Of a stretch of DNA of 64,000 bases, positions 1 to 9,655 are shown one piece after another. How positions within the stretch are numbered: the stretch's first letter is position 1; every line of letters begins with the position of its first letter. The stretch is from Adiantum capillus-veneris. Taxonomy: Eukaryota > Streptophyta > Polypodiopsida > Polypodiales > Pteridaceae. Location of the stretch: contig CM043960.1 in assembly GCA_014529385.2 (NCBI GenBank), positions 26,863,896 through 26,927,895 on the forward strand, given 5' to 3'. A model generated the notes under the pieces. The model made no database searches. It was not told where the DNA came from and saw only the letters and a list, made by a program, of their open reading frames with translations. The position numbers and the translations under genes were made by a program.

Positions 1-299
1 ATCCTACGACATCTTTCTAGAATGGATGACTAATCCATTTGGCGCTTGAGAGCCTAAGGCTGTCGCAAGCATGTCTTCACATTAGTACTATCAATCTTAG
101 ATATTAGAGTGACAAGCTCTACTTGATGTTTGGAAGACGTTGTCTCCAAAAACTTGATTCTAAGCATGCATACTACTTAACATTTGTGCACATTAAAGAA
201 AAGAGAGTCTTATAAGACATTTTTCATTTTAAACATTTGTACATTTTCTTACTCTAGGGAAGCGTTGTAAGCATTGATAATGTTTAGGCTATGCTTGAA

Positions 300-1547
300 T
301 TATATGCCTTGCATCCATCTAGCATCTTTAAAAGGATAATTCTTAAACTTAATAAAATACCATCGGAAAGTCTTACCGCCTCTTGGTACCTTGTCTTCAT
401 GTCGGAGAATGGACTCGGGCTGCAACACCTCTTCTTGGTCCTTGATCTCTGGTGGGCCTTCAATAGTTGGTTCTTGAGGTGGATCTCCTTTGTAAGGCTT
501 TAGTAGGCTCACCTGGAAAGCATTTTGTATGAGCCAATGACTGGGCAACTTGAGTTGATAGTCCATCTCATTGATTGGTCTAAGAATCTGGAAGGGACCA
601 TAGTACCTTTTTGCTAACTTAGCATAGTACTTTTGGTGTCCCGTAGGATTCTTGCCCGTGGTGTGCCTTAATCGATCCTTGGGAAATTTAAGCAAGACCC
701 AATCAATTTCTTTAAAGTCTTGGGCTCTTTTGTGCTTATCAACAACAGCCTTGTGCCTTTGCTGTGAGATAGAGATAGCATCCTTAATCTTTTGGAAAGA
801 TTCTTGTAGGTCTCGGCTATACTCATCTGCAGTGAAGATCTTCTCATGTACCTTAAGTATTAGGGGACTTTTTGATCTTCTCTCAATTATCTCGAAAGGT
901 GCTTTTTCCGTGGAAGTATGTACAGTGTTATTGTAGGCATACTCTACTAAGGGTAAGTACTTATCCCATTGGGACCTTTGATCTACTTCCATTACATAGG
1001 CTTTTAGTAGATCAAGAATTTTTAGGTTAGCTATTTCACTTTGGTCATCCATTTGGGGTGATAGGCCAAAAAGAAGTTTAGCATTGTGCCTAAATTCTCA
1101 AAGAGACCCTTCCAAAAATTACTAGTCATTCTAGGATCTTTATCCGACACTATGGACATTGGCAATCCATGGTACTTGAAGATTTGTGATATGAAGAGGG
1201 TTGCCATTTGATGGGCTTTGATAGTCTTTGACAGGTATAAAATGAGCTTGTTTGCTGAAATTGTCTACTTTCGTCCATATTACCATATCCCCATGGATAG
1301 ACTTAGGCAATCCAAAGATAAAATCCATGGATATGCTCTCCCATGGTGAATTAGGGATTGGCAAAGGTTGAAACAATCCAGGTTGCTTCCCTCTATCAAA
1401 CTTCATCTTTTGGCATACCACACATTTAGAAACATACTCTTGTATGTTTTCTTTCATGGTAGGCCAATAGAAATATGTTTCAATCACTTTTAGGGTAGAC
1501 TGAATCCCTCTATGCCCCGCATAAGGAGGGGCATGACATTCATACAT
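300..1547 (-). pseudogene. Gypsy integrase with chromodomain-like C terminus, broken
   Basis: The 1547-1140 piece contains the zinc-binding H2C2 part of an integrase (GHRGIQST followed by CVVCQKMK) and the start of the catalytic core (SMDFIFGLP, with the first catalytic Asp). The 1052-300 piece carries the end of the core, the GPF/Y-type module (KRYYGPFQILRPI, NAFQVSLLKPY) and a terminal segment resembling a chromodomain (RWYFIKFKNYPFKDARW). The two pieces are in different frames and about 90 bases between them lack an open frame. Integrase would join element cDNA to host DNA; this copy cannot make it. The chromodomain call rests on aromatic spacing only. Confidence 0.85.
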
Positions 1548-1549
1548 TG

Positions 1550-1620
1550 CTTTCTCACGTAGTGAGAAAGCATAGTCTATTGCTTTCTCACGTAGTGAGT
1601 TAGTAACGCATAGTCTATTG
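1550..1620. repeat. Short tandem duplication containing a 21-bp palindrome
   Basis: At 1550-1570 the arms CTTTCTCAC and GTGAGAAAG are exact inverted repeats around GTA. About 31-35 bases further on, most of the unit (TTGCTTTCTCACGTAGTGAG, then CATAGTCTAT) is repeated. It sits exactly where the gypsy reading frame is lost between RNase H and integrase, so it is probably a local duplication acquired during decay. Confidence 0.75.
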
Positions 1621-1640
1621 CCATAGAGAAGATAATCATG

Positions 1641-2990
1641 CTATAAAGTAAATGGTTCCTCTTTCTTCCCTAGTGCAAGGGCTGAAATGACATCTCTAAA
1701 ATCGGGATCAATAGCGTACTCATCTATCATAAAAGATAGATCATTGTGAGTTGCTATGGAAACCGCATTCACTCTCGACCGTCTTGAGAGTGCATTGGCT
1801 ACTTGATTATGCTTGCCAGCAATGTAAGCAATATGAAAATGAAATTGCAAAAGGAAATTTTCCCACCTCATTTGTTTGTCGGAGAGCTTGGTTTTCATCA
1901 TGAAGTACTTAAGGCTTTGGTGATCCATCCGGAGGATGAAAGGAGTCCCCAATAAATAGTGCTTCCACAAGTATAAGGCATGTAGAACTGCAAGGATTTC
2001 CTTTTCATATATGCCGGGAGCTTGCTCAACAGGGTCAAACCTGGGGCATGCCCTTCTTGGAGCAAAACAGCTCCAAGGCAATCACTACAAGCATCACATT
2101 GGACCTCAAATGGCTTTGAGAGATCCGGTAGAGTAAGCACAGGTTGAGAGGCTTTTCTTTAAGCTTTTCAAAAGCATTGTTCTCCTTGGCAGACCATGTA
2201 TACCTAACAGTTTTCTTTGTTAGGTCATGTAATGGTCCTGCTATTAGTGAGAACTTTTCTATGAAGCATCTATAGTATGCACACATACCTATAAATCTTC
2301 TTAGTTCATGAAGATTCCTTGGATTAGGCCATCCTTTTATTACCTCTAGCTTTGATGGATTCATTTGAATGCCATCTTGAGAGATAATGTGACCTAAATA
2401 CTGAATCTCTTGTAAGAAAAACTCACTTTTCTTTCGATTAACATAAAGTTTATTCTCTCTTAAGACTCGAAATATAACATGGAGGTGTTGCTTGTGTTCG
2501 TCTAGTGAATTATAGTAGATGATAATGTCATCAATGAACCCTCTAGTAAAGGTTCGGTTAGGCCTGAATAGTTTCTCCATCAAGCAGTTGAATGTGGCTG
2601 GTGCGTTGGTCAAGCCAAAAGGCATGACAATGTATTCGTAAAGACCAAATTTAGTGCAAAATGTGGTCTTTACGATGTCTTGATCAACTATCTTTATTTG
2701 ATGGTAGCCACTTTTTAGGTCAATCCTACTAAAGTAGGTCGACCCTTGTAGGTTATCAAATAGGTCTTCTACCCATGGAATGGGAAACCTATTCTTGATA
2801 ATGATCCTATTTAGTGCTCTATACTCGACACACATACGATATGTGCCGTCTTTCTTTTGCACTAATAGCATGGGTGAACAAAATGGAGATAAGCTAGGCC
2901 TAACCATGCCCTTCTCAACTAACTGATGCACTTGCCGCATAATCTCCTCTTGTTGATCTTGAGAAACTCTATAAGGCGGTTTATTAGGCA
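1641..2990 (-). pseudogene. Gypsy reverse transcriptase and RNase H, broken
   Basis: The RT block (2940-2035) shows the classical motifs in order: KDGTYRMCVEYRALN, FSRIDLKSGYHQI, MPFGLTNAPATF, the catalytic box FIDDIIIY, and YLGHIISQDGI. It runs into the connection domain (LRRFIGMCAYYRCFI). RNase H (2081-1641) follows in another frame with YEKEILAVLHAL, LRMDHQSLKYF and AGKHNQVANALSRR. The catalytic Asp pair is present but the frame shifts near 2080 and near 3000, so the enzyme cannot be made as one chain. In a working element these activities copy the RNA genome into cDNA. Confidence 0.92.
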
Positions 2991-2994
2991 GTGA

Positions 2995-3885
2995 ACTTCT
3001 GGAAGAAGTTCGATTGCATGGTCATCATTGCCTCGTTTAGGAGGTAGTTCACAAGGGATGTCGTCAATAAAAACATCTTGAAATCCCTTGAGAAAATTGG
3101 ATAAGTCTAGTTCCTTGTGATTAGTTAATTTTTCTTTTGCTAAAGCATTAGGTTCATTTTGAGAATCTTTAACAAAAATCATGTACATGGAAATAGAGTT
3201 GTTTATTGACTTATTGAAAGCTTGTGTATCAATGGGTATGGTGTTATCCATCTCCTTAGCGTCTATGTACATATCTTTTTCCCTGAACCTAAAGTAGATT
3301 TTCCCTTCATGGAATTTAACATTGGCAGCCATGCGATCAAACCATGGTGCCCCTAGGATTTTATCCTCGTGCTTGAGAGGAGAGATAAAGAAGTCATCTT
3401 TGTCCACATAGCTTTGGACATGGAGCCTCAATTTCCCAATTATGGGAGTGACTGAAGCTTCTTGCCCCTTGAACGCACCATCTGTGGGTAGGACATCTCC
3501 CATCTCATAGCTTGGATTAGCTTGGTGGCCAACTCTGTGGATATGAAATTGTGAGTAGAACCAAGGTCAAAGAGAATAAAAGCTTCATGTTCTCTTACCT
3601 TTCCCCAAGCATGACATAGAGGAGATCCTTTGTGGTTAGCTTCCTCTTCTTGGATTTCAACCAAGGTAGCTCTAGGAGGCTCATGGTGGGTGTTCTTTTG
3701 GGGGCAAGCACTGTACACATGCCCTTGCTTGCCACATTTGAAACAATGGTTATCCTTGCAATAACGTTCAAGCTCTTCAAGAGAGAATTTTTTTTTGCAT
3801 TTGTAAACTCCCTTCTCCTTAGCTTTGTTGTTATTGAAATTGCCCTTAGGAGACTTTTGGACATTGTCCCTTCCCTTAGGCTCAT
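2995..3885 (-). pseudogene. Gypsy zinc knuckle and aspartic protease region
   Basis: Around 3770-3715 on the minus strand a CX2CX4HX4C knuckle reads CFKCGKQGHVYSAC, the nucleic-acid-binding end of gag. About 100 bases on, LFDLGSTHNFIS marks a retroviral-type protease; the usual Asp-Ser-Gly triad reads Asp-Leu-Gly here, so the residue beside the catalytic Asp is changed. The next 190 residues (3503-2919) are the protease-RT linker, including GAPWFDRMAANVKF. Frames change at about 3600 and 3000. Confidence 0.85.
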
Positions 3886-4146
3886 TAGAACCCTTGTTTT
3901 CCGCGGGCTTAAGATTTCTCTTAGTCCCTATTTGGAATTGATTTGTAAAGCCACCATGGTATGGTGTATGACCGCAGATATGGTGCGTGGCCTTTGGGAG
4001 TTAACATACTTTGCCATATCTTCAGTTAAGCCCACACAAAAGTGTTGTTTTTGCTCTCCAAATCCATCCTTTTTAAGACAGTGGCTTTGAGATGTAAACT
4101 TGTCTACATATTTATGAACAGATTTGTAGGGAGAGAGCTTTAAGCT

Positions 4147-4676
4147 TCACCATTCGGTGAGTACTTTGTCTTTGGCATCGGTGGACAAAAACTGCTTCAT
4201 TATGGAAGCTCTTAAAGCTTTCCATGTTTTTGGAGCTTCACTATTTTCCCGTAGGCTAGACCACCATTGCCTGGCGAACTTTTGAAAATGTATAGCTACA
4301 TGTTGTAGCTTAGAGGACTCCATGAAGCCCTCATCTCCAAACGCCACATCAAATTGTTGGATGAAAGCCAAGACTTTGTCCGTAGCACCAAAGGTGCCCT
4401 TGTAGGTAAGGAAAGAGATGCTCTTTCCTCCCTCTTTGAACTTCTTGAGCTTGGACAATCACTTCCACGCGGCATAGGATTTCCTATGGCCTGTTCTTTT
4501 TTATGGTTCAAAAGTTGCACCATCGCTTTCTTCAGAAAATGAAGAATTTGAGGAAGATGGAGAAGAGGGTGACCTATTTCTTGCCTTTTTCTTTCCTTGA
4601 TCTTCCGCTTGGAAGATGGAGAAGATGGATTCCTAACATGAGCATAGCAAGAGTGCTTGGATGGAGAGAGAAACAA
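4147..4676 (-). pseudogene. Gypsy gag (capsid-like) region, frameshifted
   Basis: The 4458-4147 piece has the retrotransposon gag pattern, with FIQQFDVAF, KLQHVAIHFQKFARQWWSS and an Ala-Leu-rich helix ending FLSTDAK. The upstream N-terminal part (4676-4440) is Ser/Lys/Arg-rich and lies in another frame, so gag is broken near 4440. Gag would package element RNA into cytoplasmic particles. The original start codon cannot be fixed. Confidence 0.8.
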
Positions 4677-4690
4677 AAATCATAACACCT

Positions 4691-6137
4691 AGTTAGATAG
4701 GCATGAACAATACTTCAAAAGAGAGAGAAATTAAGCTATTGACAACAGTTGAGGACCGGATTTACATGGAGCCGATCCCCCCTCCAAAAGGCTTTGTATT
4801 ATAGTTTTCCCCCCATCAAGGGAGACATTTTACAACACAATTCTTTGTGTTCCTTCAATAACTTAATGGTGCAATGAAGATGGAAGCTTCAAGCACCATG
4901 CACACACTTATAAAACACAACATCAATTCCCTCACGGTCTCATATCCAAGACCTCATACACCTTTGAAGATGGTGAGATCTCGTGGGGTATGAGAGTAGA
5001 TTGAGAGGAAGAGGGAGTAGTCTTACAAGAAAGAAGTATATCTCCTCACATAATCACTCATAATAGCTTAGCATAGCTTAGTAATTAGCATGGTAGAGGA
5101 GATGAGCATGTATTGAAGCTTGGGTCTTGGTTGGATTTGCATCACAAAGCCAAGAGTTGTTGGTGTAGGCCTCCCTTCTCCAAGCTTGGATTAGATGATG
5201 AGCTTTCCATTAAAGCTTGAGAAGGAGAGACACAGTCTTCTTGATTCACACATGAGATTATGTGAGTGTGTGTGTGAATAATGCCTTGCCAAAATCAGCC
5301 CCCTCTCTCTCTTGGTCAACCCCTCTTGCAAAATACTCATGTTGGCACCCCATTGGACCCTACAAAACTTTTTAGCCAATGAGATTTGAGAAGCATAAGT
5401 GATAGCCTTGTGACATGTGTCCCCCTTTTCCCCTTTTGTGAGAGCTTTAGGTAATTAACTCTCATTGGACCCCTTGTCTTCTAGCCAATAGGAATCAGGA
5501 AAGCCATTGGGCTGCTGAATGCGCATTGGACCCCTTGGGAGACTGCCCAATAGTCTTCTAGAGAGCTTAATTATTATTGGTTATTCTATCAAGTGTTTTT
5601 AAATTAATTAAACTAAATTTACTCTAGCCTAGTTCTCATTGATCCACCTCTATGGCCATCCAATAGGATGTGAGTGCACCTTGTGGGCAACTAGGCTAGG
5701 GACCTGACATGTGTCCCCTATTCCCTTTGTGTAAAGAGAGCCTGTGAGTGTGTGTGTGTGTGTGTGTTTCTCTCTCATCCCCTACTAAAAGGGCTCTCCC
5801 CCTCCTATGTAGGAGCTTGCAAAGACTTTTTGACACACTCAAAGCATCCAATTTTCCCTAGGGTTGGACCATTGGACACAACCTTTGAATTTTGAAACCT
5901 TAGCATTTTGGAAGCCTTAATGGGCTAAATCTTATGGTCTTTAAAGACCATTGTTGCACATTTCTCTTTTGCAGATGGCCCCCCCTTTGGATCCCTATTT
6001 TCCCTCCTTTGAATCCCTATCGTGGCTGGTCTGCCAACTTAACCAATATTCTAGCTTTTTCTCCCATGTTACTTCCCCATATTAAACGATCAGTTTAACA
6101 TGAGAAAATCATTTAGGAGAATTATATATTAGTTATT
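4691..6137. other. Non-coding stretch, probably the upstream LTR and leader of the gypsy element
   Basis: No convincing coding frame on either strand. Its position upstream of the minus-strand gag makes it the expected place for that element's 5' LTR and leader, but I found neither a primer-binding site nor LTR ends. It holds several related short blocks (ATTGGACCCCTT at about 5464 and 5525, and TGACATGTGTCCCC at about 5411 and 5705), suggesting internal duplication, plus a TG microsatellite. Confidence 0.5.
5748..5768. repeat. (GT)n microsatellite
   Basis: About ten uninterrupted GT units followed by CTCTCT. Confidence 0.95.
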
Positions 6138-6413
6138 ATGACAAATGCAGTATGCACAACACAAAGTGCACACAACTACACGGACTCTCTCCGTGCAGTC
6201 GATGAGGCCACAAGATCTGTATTCAACGCCATGCAAAACCTTGATTTCAATGCACATCCAACCGAAGGGGATATCGATCAAGTTACGGCACCAACCAACA
6301 ATGCAAGTATGGTTTGGGGGGAACATGGTTTTTGCACCCCACATTGCCGAGCATGTAATAGCCAATGGAGCCAACAACAACAACAACAACTAGATCTCAC
6401 CTTTCCTCGCTAA
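6138..6413 (+). other. Unrecognised 91-codon open frame ending in a Gln run
   Basis: An ATG-started frame of 91 codons ending in a CAA/AAC microsatellite read as six Gln. I do not recognise the product. Two other frames are also open here, which suggests stop-poor sequence rather than a gene. No promoter, intron or homologous motif is visible. It could be a scrap of a transposon gag or chance. Confidence 0.2.
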
Positions 6414-6775
6414 TATTGGAGAAATAAGGCCTTGACACCATATTAGCATATTGTTTTATTTTTTTCTCCATATCTATCTTATTATAGTTGTTGTTTTAAG
6501 TTGTGTACTCTAAACTCTTTTAATAACAGTTTGTGGTGTTTTATTGCAATCTTTAAATGTTGTTTAAAATTCCATTATTATGGAGTGTAAACCATTGAAA
6601 TTGATTTGTTGCATGTGTACAAGTGCTCACAAGTGTGACAAGATAGAAGGACACTTGTCATGTTGGTGGTTTATCTTGTTGCCCAATATATGTCATAACA
6701 TTTGAGAAGACAAGTCGCATGTTTGAGTGAGAGGGTATTGACAGAGAGAGAATTATAAATTATGAATGTTTGATC

Positions 6776-6898
6776 AAATGAGAGAGAGAGAGAGAGAGAT
6801 GACGATGGAGAAGAAGAAGCTTGGGTGGTATAGTGATAGAACCATTTATCAATTTTTTTTAAAACACACATACAACCATCATCAAATCGCACACATAT

Positions 6899-6960
<62 letters not shown>

Positions 6961-6990
6961 GATGGAGAAGAAGAATCTTGGGTGGTAGTG
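6776..6990. repeat. Duplicated unit with two GA microsatellites
   Basis: Two GA tracts (about 6779-6798 and 6901-6955) are each followed by the same sequence, beginning GATGACGATGGAGAAGAAGA and continuing TTGGGTGGTA. The block was therefore duplicated at a spacing of about 155 bases and one GA tract expanded. Open frames through it encode only Arg-Glu or Ser-Leu repeats and are not genes. Confidence 0.9.
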
Positions 6991-7055
6991 AGAGAGAAAA
7001 AAGTTGAGAAGGGAGAAATAATCTTTTTGGAATCTTCTTGTCAGATTCCAAAAAA

Positions 7056-7771
7056 TGTTAAGTATGGAGCTTGATTTACCCCTTGTAATTTTTTGTGTTA
7101 AAAACACACATTTGTAAGGCCCTCATTATCAGGAGAAGCCATCGTGCATGAAGAAAAATCACTCACCAAAAACCAAAATTTTCACGCGCGAGTCTCGAGA
7201 AAAGCTTAAGATTGTCTTCGTCGAAATATTCCTTTTTGTCGGAATTTTATGGTCGGACAGCAGTCGAAAGAGGTCCGAAAAATGGCCGGTAGTCAATGGC
7301 CGGGGCGGTCAGTGGCCGGAAGTGAATGGCCTGTGGCCGAATTCAAATTGGACTTCTCTTCTCAAGGGCAGCCACACATGGGCGCATGGGAAAATTCAAC
7401 TCGCTTGTCTACGCAAGGGTGGCTATACACAGCTGCCTCTCATGAGAGAGGGCATCCCTTTTGGCCTATAAAATGAGGCCTTTTCTACACATATTTTGGA
7501 GTGTGAAGTTGATGCAACAAGGTGGGTGTGAGGTGGTGAGAGTGAAAGCTCTATTAAGTATATAATTCCTCTGTAACCTACTTCTTGTTTGAAGTGCTAA
7601 AGCCATTGCATGGTTGCTTTCTCGTGGATATAGCCCACATTGGGTGAACCACGTATATTGTGTGTGTTCTCTCTCTCTCTCTACTCTATAATCTCGCGTG
7701 TGTGAAAATTTTTCTCTCTCCATTAAGTAAGCTACTCAAATATCCATTTATCTATGCCATATTTCCTAATA
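7056..7771 (+). repeat. Element A 5' LTR
   Basis: About 716 bp, starting TGTTAAG and ending CCTAATA just before the primer site. It matches 16928-17506 plus 22953-23077 with many differences, so the element is old. A TATA box lies at 7467. Confidence 0.92.
7467..7473 (+). promoter_or_regulatory. TATA box in element A LTR
   Basis: TATAAAA within GGCCTATAAAATGAGGCC. The 3' LTR keeps CCTATAAAAAGAGGCC at the equivalent place, near 17317, which supports a conserved element promoter. Confidence 0.6.
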
Positions 7772-7773
7772 AA

Positions 7774-7786
7774 TGGTATCAAAGAA
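7774..7786 (+). other. Element A primer-binding site
   Basis: TGGTATCAAAGAA directly after the LTR, a one-base variant of the initiator tRNA-Met complement TGGTATCAGAG used by plant copia elements. Confidence 0.75.
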
Positions 7787-7859
7787 AGGTTTGCTTGTAG
7801 CTAAAGTATGTCAAGGAAAGGATTCCTTGAATTGAGTGGGAGTAATGATGGAGTAAGGG

Positions 7860-8126
7860 AATCTCAAGATTGATAAGTTCAATGGCAAGAACTACCAACA
7901 CTAGAAGATATAGATTGAAGACTATCTCTACTAGAAGGACCTCTATTTGCCACTAGGCGGTCTTGCAAAGAAGCCCGCACCAATGGAAGATGTAGCATGG
8001 ATTGTCCTTGACTGAAAGGCACTGGGAACAATCCAGTTAAGATTGGCATCAACGGTGGCCTTCAATGTTTTGGAGATGAAGATGAAGTCACTTGACGGCC
8101 TCTACGAGAAACCATCGGCATCCAAT
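7860..8126 (+). pseudogene. Element A gag, N-terminal half
   Basis: Reads as a Tnt1-type gag with KIDKFNGKNYQ, QIEDYLY, DLYLPLGGLAKKP and GLYEKPSASN, with in-frame stops and frameshifts. It is cut at 8126 by element B; the same protein continues at 13324 (FLMKRLFNLKM). Gag forms the particle that carries the element RNA. Confidence 0.85.
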
Positions 8127-8443
8127 TGTTGAGATGTCGAGCTCTACATCTTGAGCTAGCATCCACTACGGGTCTTGGCCGCTTACGATATTTACTCACT
8201 GGCGCGTTAGGTGACCAACACGGAGGATCTCTGCTAGTGATTCTATAGCTGGACTACACTTATAGTGTCAGCCTAGTACGCTTCTAGCGAGTTCAAACTT
8301 AGTGACCGCATGTACATATGTGCTACTTTTCAGTTTTAGCACTTAGTCATTTGTACTCTCTTTTCTAGGAGAAGAATAAGCTTTCCATCTCTGTGTGCTT
8401 TGTGCTTGTCTTGTGTAGCTCTCTTGCATCCTCTTTCTTTACA
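8127..8443 (+). repeat. Element B 5' LTR
   Basis: Starts TGTTGAGATGTCG and ends CTTTCTTTACA; 317 bp, the same length as the 3' copy at 13002-13318. Confidence 0.96.
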
Positions 8444-8459
8444 TGGTACCAGAGCCTGG
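8444..8459 (+). other. Element B primer-binding site
   Basis: TGGTACCAGAGCCTGG directly abuts the LTR, close to the plant tRNA-Met complement TGGTATCAGAGC. A 240-base leader without genes follows up to the gag ATG. Confidence 0.85.
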
Positions 8460-8698
8460 TGCAGGCAAGAGAGGGTAAGAGAGCAAGAGCATCACAATCC
8501 CTTCGTTTTTCGTACAAGTTTCTGAACAAGTCTCCAAAGTGCAGTACACAGAGATTTACTGTACAAGTACAGTGGTTGTATGTACGCTTGATTATGGACA
8601 CTCGTTGAGTGTAGAAAGTGTTACAAGTACCACGATAGCAGGTTCAGTAGATTTGCAGGTTTTTGCAAATTGCAGCTATTTTTTCTTAGTGCTTCACG

Positions 8699-9655
8699 AT
8701 GTCTGACGGTTTCAGTCAGATTGTTACTGAGAAGCTTGAGAAAAATAACTACCCTGCATGGAAGTTCAGAATAACTAATTTCCTAAAAGGAAAAGGTTAT
8801 TGGGACTATGTAGAAGGAGACAATGAAAAGGAACCAGAGATTCCCGAGGCAAATGCTACACAAGAACAAAGAAAAGCCTTGAGGGACTGGCAACAAGGCC
8901 AGAGCAAAGTGATGTATTGGCTTTCTATGAGCATCACAGATGGCATGATGGGCTATCTACAAGATGCTAAAACCCCCGCCATTGCATGGAAAAACTTAGA
9001 CAGAGTGTTCGAGGTGAACACCAAGGCCAGGAAGCTTCAACGGAGCTAAATCAGGTTAAGAGGAACAACCTCTCCATCAATGATTATGCCTTGAAGATCA
9101 AGAGTATCATTGAGGCTCTTGGATCTATTAAAGTCTCAGTGGAAGACGATGACATTGTCCGTGCATGCTTGGATGGTCTAGGAGATGAGTATGTACATTT
9201 CAGGTCTTCCATGAATACAAGAGACGACATCCCCGTGTTCCAAGATTTGATTTCTATGCTTATTCTTGAGGAGAAGAACCTTGACACATCTTCTTCTCAT
9301 GGCAGAAATAATTTTGAACAGGCCTTCTATTCTAACTCCAACAGAGGTAGAGGTAGAGGTCGTGGTCGAGGCCCAAGGGGTTGCAGGGGCCAATTTCAAG
9401 AAGGTCAATCAAATCAAAACAATACAAGTGGCAGGGGAAACCAGTCTCAAGGCAGGGGGAGTCAAAGAGGTCGTGGTGCAGGATCAAGCAGGCAGCAACA
9501 TACTGCAGATAGCAGAGAATGTTGGACTTGTGGTGAAAGAGGTCACATGTCACGTGATTGTCCAAAGGGAAAAGCAAGTGGAAAGAGAGAACAGGGCAAC
9601 TATGCATCTACTAGCAGAGATGCAGATGACAGCAAAAACGAGCGCATGTTTGTTA
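8699..9655 (+). pseudogene. Element B gag
   Basis: The ATG at 8699 opens a copia gag (NNYPAWKFRITNFLKGKGYW). The frame breaks near 9040 (the first frame ends KARKLQRS) and resumes as TELNQVKRNNLSINDYALKI. Then come LDTSSSHGRN, an Arg-Gly-rich run (about 9340-9500) typical of RNA binding, and a perfect CCHC knuckle CWTCGERGHMSRDC at 9520-9561. Gag and pol appear to form one polyprotein. A single indel is the only disabling change in gag. Confidence 0.9.

Larger units (their letters stand above)
300..4690 (-). mobile_element. Decayed Ty3-gypsy LTR retrotransposon, coding region
   Basis: Read on the minus strand, the order is gag, CCHC zinc knuckle, aspartic protease, reverse transcriptase, RNase H, integrase and a chromodomain-like tail. 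RT before integrase is the Ty3-gypsy order, and a chromodomain at the integrase end is characteristic of the chromovirus branch. The frame is broken at several points (near 4450, 3600, 3000, 2080, 1600 and 1100), so no intact polyprotein exists. I could not identify matching LTRs, a primer site or a target duplication. The left end is probably cut by the window or degraded, and the right LTR should lie somewhere in 4700-6100. Confidence 0.9.

Noticed and set aside
1-299. A 3' LTR for the first gypsy element
   Set aside because: It is in the right position, but no TG...CA ends, polypurine tract or matching copy at 4700-6100 could be seen.
3632-4090. 152-codon plus frame
   Set aside because: Antisense shadow of the gypsy gag-protease region.
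6671-7107. Open frames of 80-126 codons through the GA/CT tracts (also 23708-24019, 32581-32865, 47631-47872)
   Set aside because: They translate only microsatellites (Ser-Leu, Arg-Glu, Val-Cys repeats) and are present on both strands.
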